Part shown: positions 44,930 to 58,764 of the stretch, one piece after another
Layout of the letters: each line of letters starts with the position of its first letter
Position numbering within the stretch: position 1 is the first letter of the stretch
Assembly (NCBI RefSeq): GCF_014356525.2
Contig: NC_052515.1
Location: forward strand, 23,815,212 to 23,879,211
Source of the DNA: Nilaparvata lugens
Taxonomy: Eukaryota; Arthropoda; Insecta; Hemiptera; Delphacidae
Length of the DNA stretch: 64,000 nt
Direction of reading: 5' to 3'
Position numbers and translations under genes: made by a program
The notes under the pieces: generated by a model
Database searches by the model: none
The model's input: only the letters and a program-made list of their open reading frames with translations
Told to the model about the DNA's origin: nothing

Positions 44930-46170
44930 AGTATAAATTTTCGGAGCAAGGAACTTTTGAAATCAATGCCTTTTGCCACCAACAACTTTTGCGACTAAAG
45001 GGTTCGGACATAAGAGAGAGAGAGAGTTCTTCAAGGTAAATTCAGATGTCTCCAAAAGGTGGTTGGACATTGGTCTTCAACACAAAGACGTTGATCGCAT
45101 AGAATTAGCAATTCAATTGCAGGCCTATTCACCTATATAATAGAAGTTGATTTTGTTGTTTCTCAACATTAAATAAAGATGAAATCCCTTTCTTGAAGCA
45201 TTACAGGTTTCTATTTTCATTAGCATTTATATTTCAAACAATAATGAGCAATAACAATAAAGCCCAAAACAGGAATTCAATGTGATTTATAAATTCATTC
45301 ATTTAGATTTAAAAGATGAATTATTATTTCGGGTAGCAGCCTCCAATAGCCTGTGTGATTGATGAGTGATGGAAGAGTGACTGAATCCCGTGAGATCTAG
45401 TCTGTATATCATAATGTTGGAACATAAACACTGATTTTGAAACTCCTGAGAGGCCAAAACTACGTTCTTCCAACTACTTTTGACAATTTTTAAAAAATAT
45501 TTCAATTATTTGAGGAACTTTCTCGCTTTTACCGACCACTTATCTTTTAAAGGAAAAGAGTATGTCGAAAATTCATGTTTTCTGCTCCAAATGTCTTGAC
45601 ATTGACGAACTTAATCAGTAATTGAAAAGTAGCAATAGGTCGGATAAAAATTATTCAGACACCAATAGAAAGAAGACATTCTCCCCGTTCTTTCGACATA
45701 GAATTCTTACTCATTACGACATCCCATTATTCTGAGAGAAGGTTTATTCAAAAGAGAGACTTATTTTCGCAATGTTTTCAATTTCATGAAAAAAAAATAA
45801 ATTTTCTTTCAATCATTCAACCCTGAAACTTTCTCATCACTACTGCAATTTTGGTGATGATATTCTCCAAACAATACCATTAGACATTTGAGAAAGTTGC
45901 AATTTCAAACTAGGCAAAGCTGAAATTTCCTCGGATGGAGGACCAAGTCTCAACTTATTTTATACAGACTATATAATAACATATTGGAAGAGAATCCTTC
46001 TGAAGATGTCTGTCATGAAAATAGCTTGTTTCTACTTAGTACTATTCTAGTAAACTATTAGTACTAGAGTACTATTATACTATTAGTACTATTCTAGAAA
46101 TGAATCTATGAATGGTTTTCATACAGTGACAGAAGCGTGTGAACCTGTCGAAAGGGCCGACTATTGTTTG
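44930..46170. mobile_element. decayed large dispersed repeat, copy B
   Basis: Shares ordered blocks with 12938-15770 in the same orientation and is shorter, lacking copy A's insertions. No protein recognised. Confidence 0.5.
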
Positions 46171-46481
46171 CTAATCACCTCGCAGGTAGATCACCCCAGA
46201 CTTGGAGGCTGAGCCCTGTTTTTGCCTAGTTGGTGGCGAAATAGATGGTCAAAAAGTTCCAAAGGTCACCAAAATTTAGTGTTATTGAAATTTCTATATT
46301 TACTAGCATACAGGAAACCCCAAAAATGTGCTCCTTGATCCTTGATCATTCAGTTAGCCTACAATAATATACAAAATAACGAAAGAGGAAAAAATGGACA
46401 AGTGAATAATAAAACTAACAAATGGTATTAAAACAAAAACAAAATAACTCAACTATATACTTTTATGGTTCAATGAATAGC

Positions 46482-46572
46482 TTGTCAGAGGCCCTGAAAT
46501 CGATCATGTGCGACCTGAAAACTCTGACACCAGACCTGAGCCAGCCAGATCACTCGGCATTATTATTAATAG
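46482..46572 (+). mobile_element. tRNA-derived SINE, 5'-truncated copy 4
   Basis: Only the 3' body (TGTCAGAGGCCCTGAAATCG ... GAGCCAGCCAGATCACTCGG) and ATTATTATTAATA tail remain, in the opposite orientation to copies 1-3. Confidence 0.8.
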
Positions 46573-47482
46573 CTCAATATAAAAGCTTTTACCAAATTTG
46601 AAGGTCATCTATTAGATTTTAAATTAACAAGGGAGGAAAATCATGAATCGGCAAGGAAACAAGCGAATAAATCCGCAAGGTTAACAGGTGATTCAAGGTC
46701 GAACGACCAGGTTGACAACAAAATAGAAAATAATGAATAATCAATACACTACAATACGTACTTGTGAAGAAACAGACACTGCACCGAACAATAACGAACT
46801 CATTCAAGGTCACGCTGCAGACAAACAATGTTCAACTGTTCCGCATAGCGTTTTTGGGGTCAATGAGTTTTTGGGGTTTTCAAGATATACGGGGTCGAAA
46901 AGCAAAAGCCGCCCTTAGGGAAAAGAAATCCTTCCTACACTAACAAGTTCCTTTATACACTGAAGTTGCAAGAATCCATGCAACTTCAGACAATGAGAAA
47001 TGCCAAATTGCATTAGATTGGTCAATAAATTCCCCAATGAAAAGGTTAATCCACAAAGAAAAGATATCATAATAGATGCTATCTTCTATCTTCTCTCTTT
47101 GGTAGATCTTAATCATCAAAGTTATTGCTGAATCCTTCCACCATAGATGCTCAATAGTCTACTATTCTCCACTGGAATGATTTGACATTATCATAGACCT
47201 TGATCTTAGAATGGAACTACAGAGTGACATGCAGATGCCTTGCAGTGTTCAGTTCAATTACCCCGCATATATTAAATCATAGCTATAAGTTCATTGCCCG
47301 GCTTGTAAAAAAATTTCAATTATTTCAACCATTCAGTACTTATTCCACCCTATACATTTTATCAAATAAAAAAAAATCGAAACTCACCCATAACAGATTT
47401 ATTGATTTTTATAATGTGCCGAGCCCAAATAACACTGGTTAGTTGTATTGTATTTACTAATGGTATTGTAGTATTAGTGGTA

Positions 47483-48665
47483 TAGTCCAGTCAATATAGA
47501 CATAAAAAATGGGGTGTGATTGCAATTTATATTGTAGTTCTGATTTTTTAATATATTATTTGGGTATATATTTTTGGGTTCATTTTCCAGTTTTCAGCTA
47601 TTTCTGCCAAATCTCGTAATCGGACAGAAAAATTTGCTCTTGCCCTTTCTTTAGATTATAAAATCCTGAATAGAATGAGAAACTCTCCAATGAGTACTGA
47701 TTTTTCAAAAAATGAGTGAAATTTGAAAAGAAATCTATTTTGATGAAATTCGAAGAAAAAATCTATTTTGATGAAATTTGAAGAAAAAATCTATTTTGAT
47801 GAATTTTAGTTTTCGATCAACAATATCTTCCGATTGTTACCATTTAGATGTATAATTCAAAATCCCTCTGGACCTATTTTTGTGCTCTACAATCTGAGAT
47901 CAGGTAGAGCGCTCTATCTCATATAGATTTCCAGGTACGGTACACCTGACAACAATGCTCCTTGTATTGTGAAAAAACACTCAATTTTCAGCTTCAACCA
48001 TCATCACCAACTACAGCATTGTTTCACATTGATATTTCGTACAATAACATAAGTTCATGAGAATATGTTCTATGGGAATCACCCGTTAGATGCACTTCAT
48101 TTCAGTATTTTCTAGTGGAGAGGCGTGCTTAAGGTCACCTCAAGGATCAAAATTTCAAACACTTATAACCTTTGACACAATGCTCAGATTTCATCGTACT
48201 ACACTTAATTCTTCCCGGCTCGTCAAGGCGGTCAAAAATTATGCATCATAAGTCAAATTCGGTCGAAAAATGAAAATTTATTGTTGAGTGTAATTAAGCC
48301 ATTCCAATACACAAAAAAATAGCCAATTTAGATTTTTTCTTCAAATTTCACTCATTTTTTGAAAAATCGTAACTCAGTACTCATTGGAGATAGAGAGTTT
48401 CGAATGATCTCATTTTATTCAGAATTTTATAATCTAAAAAAGGCAAGAGCAAATTTTTCTGTCCGATTACGAGATTTGGCAGAAATAGCTGAAAACTGGA
48501 AAATGAGCCGAGAATTTGAGGTTTTTGGGCCACTCTGTATGTAGCACAAGGAAATTTTGCATGAAGTAATTTGTTCTGGACTTCTCTTATGTACCCAAAT
48601 GATATATTAAGAAATCAGAACTACAATATAAATTGCATGCACCAATGTATATAGTGACTGGACTA
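47483..48665. mobile_element. 1.18-kb foldback element
   Basis: TAGTCCAGTCAATATAGAC is inverted as TATATAGTGACTGGACTA. Arms of about 300 bp pair through CAATTTATATTGTAGTTCTG, CAGTTTTCAGCTATTTCTGC and AGTACTGATTTTTCAAAAAA. The unpaired middle (47830-48270) has no gene. Confidence 0.85.
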
Positions 48666-49108
48666 GTATTGCAATGATAGTGGTTACTTGTAGAAAAAAA
48701 AACAATATTTAAGTGAACAGGATTCTTGTGAAATCATGCAACCAATTATTCAGTCTCTAAAATGAACTATGGACTATTTTTACAATTATTGCATGTTCTT
48801 AATCAGTGCTGAAAATGTAATCCCTGATTTCCAAAAGGAACAGCCGGCACAGCCCTGATAGACTCATAGAAAATCAGACATATCTTGCATACAAATATTT
48901 TTACTGGCCAAGAGACAAATAAAATACGCGAGTTTCAACGAACTGAATTTTCCTATACTGTATTTAGTAAATTTTAGAATGGTAATAAGAGATTTAAGGG
49001 TATGTCACCTGGCCAGTCCTGTCTGAATTTCGAACATCGAACTGATTACGCCAATAATAATACTACTAATTTCCAACTATTTAGTACCATCAATAAAATA
49101 TTTCTCAC

Positions 49109-49381
49109 CTGAAAGAACCCCGATCCTTTCCTCCGTTTTTTCTGTTCTAATACACCTTGAAGACCCCACTCACCGTGAAACAACTTGGCACTTTTATTAT
49201 TACGAATGAAAAGAACAATAGCTTTTGGTGTCATCCGATGCTGTAAATTACGCGATATTTCAAGAAAAACACTGTTTCCTGGAGACACTATTTTTCCGTT
49301 ATCAAAAATTCTTGTTTTGAACAGCGAAACCAATTTACATACATCCCCACTAGGCACTTGTGGAGGTCTACCACGCTTCAT
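49109..49381 (-). CDS. KRGRPP-type N-terminal exon, unknown protein
   Basis: The ATG at 49381 opens 91 codons that end at a GTGAGA donor (49103-49108) in phase 0. The start is MKRGRPPQVP, an AT-hook-like basic motif. It is followed by a segment with LVSLFKTRIFDNGKIV and RMTPKAIVLFIRNNKSAK, which reads like a small helical DNA-binding domain. I recall similar N-termini in repetitive, possibly transposon-derived insect proteins, but cannot confirm the family. No continuation exon was identified. It could be a domesticated or dead transposase exon or a host gene. Confidence 0.5.
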
Positions 49382-51924
49382 TCTAGGTATGTTAATTGGG
49401 TCTATTAGCCGGACAATAATACCATTCGATTACGTTAGCAATAACATTAGAAGCCTACATTAGTATATCAACATCATAGAAGTTTGCAGATAAAAAGAGT
49501 AGATCACTTCACTCCGTTTCCAACAACTTATTAAGGCAATGTTGAATGTTAGCTGGATGAGCAGATACTGAGGACTAGACCGGGCTGGGACATCTGTAGA
49601 AGGCCAAAGTCTATTGAGGAACAAAAATGTTTTGTCACATGTGCACTTGTAAGGAGTTTTGTGAGTTTCCAGGAATATGGTTTGAATATAGCTCTGTCAG
49701 GTAACAGAAAATTGAATGCATATTTCAAGATTAGGTCTTTGACCTATTTCAAGAATACGTCATGAGACCAAGAAATGGACAGGTAAAGAAATTGTTTGAA
49801 AGGAAACCCTTCAAGAGTGAAGGTAGTCGGCGCGGGAGATCTATTGTTTCCAAGAGTCAAGAAAGGAGGACTCGTCTACAGACAGAACTAACTATTTGTC
49901 TATAACTCGTCTAGAGTTCTTTGTCTTATTCTAAACATTTCTACATGCTCCTTACAATCTTTTGCCTACAAATCTGCTTATTTGCCAAACCTTTTTACGG
50001 GAATAGTCAAGGTATCATTCTATTGGTGTTGGGTACCAAATTGTCAAAAATATCCAATTCATATTGCGTTATTCATTATCAGTTTGATGGAATTTATTAA
50101 GTTTCTTTATAATACAATTACAAATTATAGAAAATTTAGACATGGTCGGGACCCACTGACATGCCTGCCCTAAATTTTCTATGCCCATGACATTCTATCA
50201 TTTCACTATCATTCAATCATTTTTAGATGTAAGATATCACAGATATCCTGTACAAACATTGAATACTGTCTACAATGGCTCTTCACAGACATATATTAAT
50301 TTAATTATTCATTTATTAATTTACAAAAACAAGGAATACTACATATTGATGAACAATACAACTTTATGATCGTCCGGATTCACCAATATGGTACGCTGTC
50401 CAATTGAATATTGTCTATGAAGATTCTTCACAAGTGATGATACAATACCTCCAACTAGTCTAACTCATGACAATATTTTATTAAAGTGTTAAAATGATTT
50501 TCTTTTCTAGACTGAACAATATGTCAAGCGTCTAGCCTTGAGACATTTCTTCAATACTTCCCCCTGCAAAAAATTGTCTTCAAGGCTGCTCACATTAAGA
50601 AAGCAGAGTAAAGAATGTAATCACATTACATTCTGGGTGAAATGTTTATCAATATGATACGTGTATCATTCTCACATGATACGTGTTGCATTTTCACATG
50701 ATACATGTTTCATTCTAATTGTTATCTGGGTGATACAGACGCCATCGCCCAACTAGAGAAAGCAACCAGAGAGTAAGCAACCGAGTGATAGCAACGCCCA
50801 TCTCAACTCTCTTGTGAATAGAGAGAATAACAGGGCGATACCAACGCCACGGCAACTGGAGCATCCCCATAGGCCTAAGTTCCACGGCTTTCGATAGACG
50901 CATTGCTATTACCTCTCTACGAACAACTCTATCAAAACTTTGTATGTTTTTGAGTGTTTCTAAAATGAGTGACGAGTTCCCAATCTACCGTTTCTTCAAG
51001 TATCCATTCAAACTTGAGAGATTAAGGCCCGGTTGCAAGAAGGTCTTTAAAATTTAAACATGGATTAAATGCCACAAGAACCAATCAGAGAAGCGAAGAC
51101 GTCTTTAATTATCACTTAAACACAGTTAAAATTGAACAGACTTTAGTGGCGTAAGATTTTTCATTGAATTCATTAGCAAATTGTACAAAGTACTAATAAC
51201 AATCTTTATTCAAGTCTAAAAACTTGACAAATATTTTGTAGGAAAAAAATAAAATATTTGTGGGGAATTGTTGGAGGAAGTGGTTGGCTCCGTGGTCGCG
51301 TAGATAAGTTATCGCTCAGAAGCCACTTCCGTTGGACGGATGATCACTTGATATCCGCTTAATGATGACTCCGCTAAATTAAGTAACATTAAATAAGTTT
51401 CTAAATTGGTTCCCAGTGGTTCGGAACACACCTGAAGCTGTAGGTCCACTCATCTCTCACATCAAAAACCTTCCAACTGAACACATACAAGCCTAGAGCT
51501 AATTTAAACACGGTACATGAGCAAAAAAATTGCATTTAAATGGCAATATTATTTTGGTATTATTATAAATGTTTTTCTAATTTTAATAATGTTTTAATAT
51601 GATGCGGTATCATTCAAATATATAGTATGATACTGTATCATCTGGACTTCCTGGAAGCAACGGGAACTTGAGGAAATGAGATTACGCTTCCACCCGGCTA
51701 ATTCGTGATCAATTGAGAACGTAACCCAAGTACTGAAGGTACATCTACATTTAACGCTAAACTAGGTTAAAATGAAGATGGTTGCATTTAGTTTAAAAGG
51801 CTGTGCGAAGGCAAAAAATAAACTTTCTACTGGTGATATTTTTCAAAGTTTTTCGAACTGTATATTATCGAGCTATCAAAATGAAAATGTTTTCTCAGGA
51901 AAACATTTTTTTCCGACCATTACT
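49382..51924. other. no gene recognised; short tandem repeats and half-elements
   Basis: ATGATACGTGTTGCATTTTC-type units of about 24 bp repeat three times at 50656-50713. GGCCCGGTTGCAAGAAGGTC at 51026 resembles the GCCCGGTTTCTTGGACAC end at 61792, but its right end was not found. Confidence 0.45.
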
Positions 51925-52753
51925 TTTTACTTTCCTTGCCCTATTACCATAGGTACCTAAGGAAAGTATTGCTTTCCGAAAAAAATTAAGGTACCCCAAT
52001 TTCTAAATTACTATACGTTTCAAGGTCCCTTGAGTCCAAAAAACTGGTTTTTGGGTATTGGTCTGTGTGTGTGTGTGCGTATGAGTGTATGTGCGTCTGT
52101 GTACACGATATCTCATCTCCCAATTAACGGAATGACTTGCAATTTGGAACTTAAGGTCCTTACACTATAAGGATACGACACGAACAATTTCGATCAAATG
52201 CGATTCAAGATGGCGGCTAAAATGGCGAAAATGTTATCAAAAACAGGGTTTTTCGCGATTTTCTCGAAAACGGCTCCAACGATTTTGATCAAATTCATAT
52301 TTTGAATAGTCATTGATAAGCTCCATCAACTGCCACAAGTCCCATATCTGTAAAAATTTCAGGAGCTCCGCCCCATCTATGCAAAGTTTGATTTTAGATT
52401 CTCAATTATCAGGCTTCAGATACAATTTAATCCTAACATTCCGAGAGGAAAAGATTGAGCATGAGAATCTCTACAATCAATGTTCAGTAGCATTTTCACC
52501 TAAAATTGAAAATAAGCTCGAAATTCGAGAAAATGTGATTATCCAATATTGCAAACTGTTGGCAACTGTTGATTCTATTAAATCATTCACTATGAAGAGA
52601 TAGCAGACTTCGTGTGTCTGCAGCGCTATTGTCCTGCCACCAGCTGGCTCAGATCTTAGAAAAGTAGGCTTGAGATGTGCGGGAACACTAGCGTCAGTTG
52701 ATAAATTTTCATAACGGCAAGGAAAGTTGTGTGAGTGCACCATACCAGATTTT
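51925..52753. mobile_element. GGAAAG-ended repeat (forward copy)
   Basis: CTTTCCTTGCCCTATTACCA at the left and GGCAAGGAAAGTTGTGTGAG at the right; the outer CTTTCCTTGCC/GGCAAGGAAAG pair is inverted. It is the same family as 8822-9915 in the opposite orientation, with a TGTGTGTG run near 52064 and a single CGAAAACGGCTCC unit instead of three. Confidence 0.7.
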
Positions 52754-54320
52754 TGAGATATGAGCGCCTAAAGTTTAAATTTTTGGGACAGAACATTGTA
52801 AGTTCGGTAAGAGATAAATCCATGAGATTTAGAGGATAGATTCTTCATGGTATTGTTGATCTAATAAAACGAAATTTTCTGAAAATATCAATTTTTGAGA
52901 AAGTTATTCAATTTACTAAAAATGACCAAAAATAACTTTTAGTTGAGTTATTATCCCAACAGCTAATCAATCTCCGTTCAAACTGATATGGTGCATATTT
53001 TACACCATGGCACTCAGTACACTGATTGATGTGCAATGGTGCAATCCCGAATAGATGCTCTTCATAGGACACAAAAATAGCGAAACAATCGAGCATAGTA
53101 TCAAGATGAAGTTAGAAAAAGAAGCTCAACAGCGAAGACAGGGCAGAACGGTGCTTCGCTCCACTTTCAACTATCCTACATTCTGCCTTTCCATTCGTTC
53201 TACTTCACTGAAGAAAAGGTGAAAAGGACAAGGGAGAAGATGATGAACGAGGTGAAAGGAAAAAGTAGATTACATAAAAAATGGTAGCAAAGAAACATGG
53301 TAGCAAAGTTATAATGAATCATGTTCAATAATTCTAAGACTCAAGTTTTGTTTCAAAAAGCTCTTGAAGAATGCTCTCAATAATCAATATTTTAAGAGGT
53401 GTATGTGATGAAAAATTCTATGAAAAAAGTGAAAGGGGGAACCAACCTACAAAGTTCTACAAAATTATATTGATCACGGGCTCAATCTCTGTATAGAGAA
53501 TTTTCTTTTTTAGTCATAGCAAATACTCTCAATCATAATGTTTTTATGTCGATTATGTGGATGAAAATTCTATGGAAGAAGTATAAAAGAGAATCACCTT
53601 GCAAAGTTCTGCAGAACATTTTAAATTTACCCAAGATATCATATTCTGTGCAGAAGATGCTATTGATTTTTCTATTTTCTAGTGATAACAATGTTGGGGT
53701 TTAAGTGAAAAATGAATGAAAAGGATCTGTCCCTCAATATTCTGAGTATGCCCTAGTTTAATTTATTATAATTCTACCAAACAGATAGCTAATATTGGTA
53801 CTGTACAGGGGAGTTTGATTGAAAATTTTAAATATATTTAATTTTTGTGAAGCTTTTTTTGTATTTTGGTTTTGGCAAATGAGTAATTCATTCTTACATT
53901 CATTCAAATACTCATCGAATAACATTCAAGTAATTATATCCGTTAATAAACAATCATCGTTGATGAATATCTTGATGTAACAACGTCATCAGACTACAGA
54001 CTACACCTTATGAATAATCTATTCATGAGTATAATCTATTAAGCTAATAAATAGAGACAATAGAGACGATAATTAAATTATAATTAGACTGCAATTTTCA
54101 ATCGTCAGCAGAACTAGTTACATCACGGTGATATCTGAACTTCTAGATTGGCTCAAGTATAACTTACCTTAATCTAAAAAGTATTTATTTGAAGCAATCT
54201 TCAAGAAATGTATTGAACGTTGAACAATATTCGATCAAACACATTACAAAATTGAACATGAAAATTATTAATTTATGGAAAAAATGCATGAATGAGTAGA
54301 TAAGAAATTCAAGCTCTTAC
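52754..54320. other. no gene recognised; internal direct repeat
   Basis: GAAAAATTCTATGAAAAAAG (53410) and GAAAATTCTATGGAAGAAGT (53565) start two related blocks containing GCAAAGTTCTGCAGAAC-like sequence. Otherwise unassigned. Confidence 0.4.
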
Positions 54321-54356
54321 CTCAGAACAGGACTCCTTAGATTGTGATATTGTTTC
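54321..54356 (-). CDS. 36-nt microexon
   Basis: On the minus strand a pyrimidine-rich acceptor TTTTGTTTTTCAG precedes 54356 and the donor GAG/GTAAGA follows 54321. The 36 nt encode ETISQSKESCSE with no stop in phase 0 and could be skipped without changing frame. It has the same phase as the end of the Psq-like exon at 60411, so it may follow it. Support is splice-signal quality only. Confidence 0.45.
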
Positions 54357-57300
54357 CTGAAAAACAAAATTTATTATTATTTGTCATGTTGAATTTAAAA
54401 TACACTTTCATAAAACTCATTAATTCAGTTGGCACTCCTCAATAACAGATTGATTCAATAACAGAGGACAGCTGAAGACTTGCAAGTGCGTTGAGATGAT
54501 TTAGAGAAAATTCTATATTTTACTGAAACTCTTATTAGTGGAGAATAATTTTTCGCATTTTCACAGCTTTTAGAGAACGACTCAGCTGAATGTATACTCA
54601 AATTTAGTTCACAGATTAATAAAATACCTATAGAAAAAAATATAGAGCCCTTTTAACTCTATTTTACAGGATGGGTGAAAAGTCCGAGAACGGCTTAATA
54701 TCTCATACACAAAGGTAATTGGATGGTGGATGTGATTAGGGATTGGGGATCCTACTCGAATTTAAAATACTACTTTACTATGACTTCAAAAATCTGGTCC
54801 GCCATCTTGAATGCAACTTTATTTTTTTAATGGGAAGGAGGTCATGCGATACATGATTTCGATACGAAATTTCAAGAAAAAATGAATGGTGAAAACCGCA
54901 CATCGATATCTCAAACCGTTCAGAAGATATTCACATTATAAATCAATACTATTCAAAGCAGAAAGGAGAGAAAAAAATATGAGAACGGCTTAGTACCTCA
55001 TAAAAGATAGTTATTCTAAGGTGGGTGTGATTGGAGATCCCTCTCAAATTGAAAATACTACTTTACTATGAATTCGAAGGATAAGAAAGCTAATACGAAG
55101 GACAATTTGAAAGAATTTCTACAATTTTTCAATATCTTTTAAAGATTTCATGATTTTTTCAAAGCTTATACAAAGGACAATTTGGAAAAATTTCTACACC
55201 GACGATTTTCCAATATTTTTTTAAGATTTCATAATTTTTTTTCAATTTGCAATGCAGGTCAAACTGCCAAAATCGTCGATTTTCTGATTCTAAAAGGATT
55301 GCATTTTTCTCGAGAACTATGTAGCTGAAACCATAAAATACGTTTATACAGAAAAGATAACGTTACTAACATTATTTGTCTACGATAAGACTTCATTGAG
55401 TACCCATATTTTCTCTACTCTGAAACTAAATACACAGATGGTTTAGGGAAGTTAGATGAGCCTGAAGGCTAGTAGTTGATTTGAGATTTTGAAAATCATT
55501 CAAATCAAGTTCTTACTAATTGTGCGTATTCATCCTATAAAAAGGTGCATATTCACCCTATTCAACAAAGAAAGTAGGTCCTATAGTATCCATAATCAGA
55601 ATTTGAAAATTCAAGGTTATCGAAAGCACTAGACTTGTAATGAACTAGTAATCAATACGTGTGTGACCTCAGAGACTGTTGGGTCAGACCATGTTGGGTT
55701 GAGCTTGCTTTACAAGATTAATTACTCAGAGATGACATGTTGGATCTCACAGGAGCTCCAGACATACATCTTCCAAGTTCTGAATAATATAATACACCCC
55801 TCAAGTACCATTAAACACAATTTGGTACAGCTCCAAGATATGAAATATATACTTTCACAATGCTTTCATTGATATTAATAATTTTTCATCACTCTACTCA
55901 TTGGATGGCCTACAATATTTAATGAATTACTTATTTATCATTTAACATAATACAGTTTCAAGAAAAGTACCACAGGCTTAAGCCCAAAACGGTTTCAATT
56001 CTAATTTATACGACAGTCCAAATGTGGGATTCAATGGTGTAGTAGCCCCTAATAGGTAGATTCAAGATTCATTTTTATTGACCATCAGGCTACAATAAGA
56101 GCGATAGGGAATTCATATATACATTTAAAAAGTACACACAATTAAATAATTACGTAAAAGGGTTGTAGCAGCCCAGTATAAAAACAATAACATTTAAAAC
56201 ATTTCAAGTAGTTTATTATAAATGATTAGCACCTATCAACTTATCAATTACTACGTTATAGCATTTACCTATTTATTAGCACTTATTTTACTATTCTCAG
56301 CGACTGGTTATAGAAGTTTCAATCTCTGAAGTTTGAACTTTAAACTAACAATATATTATAAATATGCAAATAATGAATATTTATGCAAAATGAGATCAAA
56401 TATTATATTATTATAAATTGTTGATGAGCACAATTAATTTCAAATAGGAGAGATGAGCAAAAATAGATTATAGGAACAAAATAGTTGAACCCGGTTGTGA
56501 CAGCCCAGTCAATCTCTGAAGTTTGAACTTCAACCTATCAATATGATCTTTGATCATTTGAGAGAGAAATTTTATCAATGTTTATCCAAGATTAAACGGT
56601 GCTCAACGATCAACGTAGTGTAATTGGCCGTTTAGATTTCAAGTTTTACGTGAGATGAGTACAATTTTAAGTCAAATCTGATTTCCTCGCAAGTTATTTT
56701 AATTGGAAGTTAGTAATGCTTGATTTCAAGCAGTCACCAACATCAAAAAGGATCGAAGAACGATAAATTTATTGACTAATTTCATTAGTACGTAAAGTTC
56801 AGGGGTGCTCATAGAAGGGGGGGGGGTCGCAAAGACGCAGACTGCGTCATTGAAGTTCTTGAGGGAAGGGAGGGGATTTCACAACCAATTGGGTTGGGTC
56901 CCCTATTTTGGGTCCAAAATAGGGGACCCAAAGTTTTTGAACTCCCCTCCCTTCCCTCAATTTGGGGTGAAGGTCCCAAAAAAGGTGCCTAATCTAAGGA
57001 TATGTGGGGCTGGTACTGAAATTTTAGGGGGTGCGTCATTGGGCTCTACGGCGGGCACACCGGGTGTAGTGACAATACAACCAACATTTACGTGAAAATG
57101 TGAAGCTTCTGTCTCAAATGAGTTGAGCTTCTTTATAGAAAATAGCATTTGAAATCAAAACAATCTAGTATAGGAATAGTTTTGAAAAGTCTCAATACAG
57201 TATGTCAATCTTTACGAGCTTTTCTTCTGTGACTTACTAGAACAATTTTTTGAAATAGTTAGAGTAGTAATAGGTTATGAAAGATATTTTTTTTATTCAT

Positions 57301-58223
57301 ACATTGATACATAAATTATATCATTCTCAATATTTATGAATGATTGGGAAAGGAACAACAGGCTTAAAGCCCAAAACTGTTCCTTTCCCAAATTTACATA
57401 GAAATTAACCAAAAATGGGTTATGTTTACACTTCATGATTTTTTTTTCAATTACTCAGGTTAATTGTTTACTGAAAGTAATTATTACATGTACTGATCTT
57501 ATGAACACACAATATTTTATAGTGGAGTAAGTGCTGCCAAAAATTATTCCTCACTCATAAAAATCTGATGGGTGATAAACCTCTAAATACAAGTGATTGA
57601 AAGTGCTCGAATTATAGGGGTTGTTCTGAGACACGTGTTAAAGCAACAAGAGTTACAAATAACAAAATATAAGATAATAAAAATACTTCATATTATACTT
57701 CGTCGGCTAAGAACGATCATCGATGAACTCCAATTTTTGTCAGATTCTGCTAACATTGAAAATGTCTTTTAAAACTCTGCAGACTGGAAAACATTCCAAG
57801 TCATAGTTTTTATGCCAATATTTGCTTTCAACTTCATGATGTCTCTTAGTTTCTTTTTACCATTCTTTCAAAAAGAGTGAAATGGAGTCAGCCGTTACTC
57901 TCTGGTATTTACTCTTTAGCAGTTAACTCTCTTGGCTCTAATGAATTGTGCATCATTGAATCAATATTGATAAGTAAATTACTAAGTAACAACCATATCA
58001 CCAACGTACCTCACAAGATCAGATAACAAAAAGAAACAAGACAAAACAGTATAAAAAGTGATTTATTCAAACAAACGAGTGCTAAAAACATACAAAAGCA
58101 TACATTCAGTTGACACTGTATTTTTTAGAAAACTGAGATTGCAGATACAGAACTTCAACTTTACATTATAAAGTATGGGAAAACAACAGCCTTCTCAAAA
58201 TGTTACTTGAAACCATACTAGTT
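54357..58223. other. no gene recognised; decayed repeats
   Basis: GAGAACGGCTTAATATCTCA (54687) and GAGAACGGCTTAGTACCTCA (54979) start two related blocks. GGGTCCCCTATTTTG (56897) is inverted at 56915. AATCTCTGAAGTTTGAACTT occurs at 56323 and 56513. Confidence 0.4.
57288..57395 (-). mobile_element. LINE-like 3' end with hairpin
   Basis: In reverse, GGGAAAGGAACAGTTTTGGG, AAGCCTGTTGTTCCTTTCCC (a self-complementary pair) and a terminal AATAAAAAAAA. It is the same family as 42203-42305. Confidence 0.55.
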
Positions 58224-58445
58224 TGACTTCTTATAATAAAGAAACAGGGTTTTGAGTACAGGTCTATGAGTATGGAAACAGACCCAGATGTTATGTGTCT
58301 AGGGTATCTCAGGATATCCGAACCACTTGATGCATCTTTTGGGCCACAACTTTTGATGCATCGACTGGGCCATGTAATGGCGGTTTTGAAATTGTGGAGG
58401 TGGCGGTTTACGAAAACAGCTGTAATCTACGGGATTCCAATCACA
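58224..58445. mobile_element. second copy of the repeat that split SINE 2 (partial)
   Basis: GACTTCTTATAATAAAGAAA and ATGGAAACAGACCCAGATG parallel 36220-36280, and CCGAACCACTTGATGCATC parallels 36310. It is diverged and partial. Confidence 0.55.
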
Positions 58446-58764
58446 ATGTACTGATCTTTAAAGTATTTATCACAAATTTTCACCGAAACATCGTTGTTTA
58501 TCACTTGTAACTGACGTTTTATTTTAGATTTTGCTGTAATTAAAGTCAAATTTATTGATCTGAATTTTATATCATTGTAATTAGGATGTGACCTAGTTTT
58601 CCATAGTTTAAACAAGTTAAGTTATTTATAATAAGCTCTATTTTTCTTTTGATATATTTACCATAGTTGTTCGAACTCTGCCGGCGCACAAGTTGTTCTT
58701 TGCCGGTAGTTCCATATTGAAATTGTTAATAATTATTTTTTTAATTTGTAATTACTTTTTGGCG

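Noticed and set aside
48359..48544. 61-codon frame
   Set aside because: It lies in one arm of the 47.5-48.7 kb foldback.
50715..50903. Minus-strand frame as an exon
   Set aside because: No splice sites fit and the peptide has no domain-like pattern.
56805..57095. Gly-rich plus-strand frame
   Set aside because: It spans a GGGTCCCC palindrome and G-runs; the composition explains the open frame.
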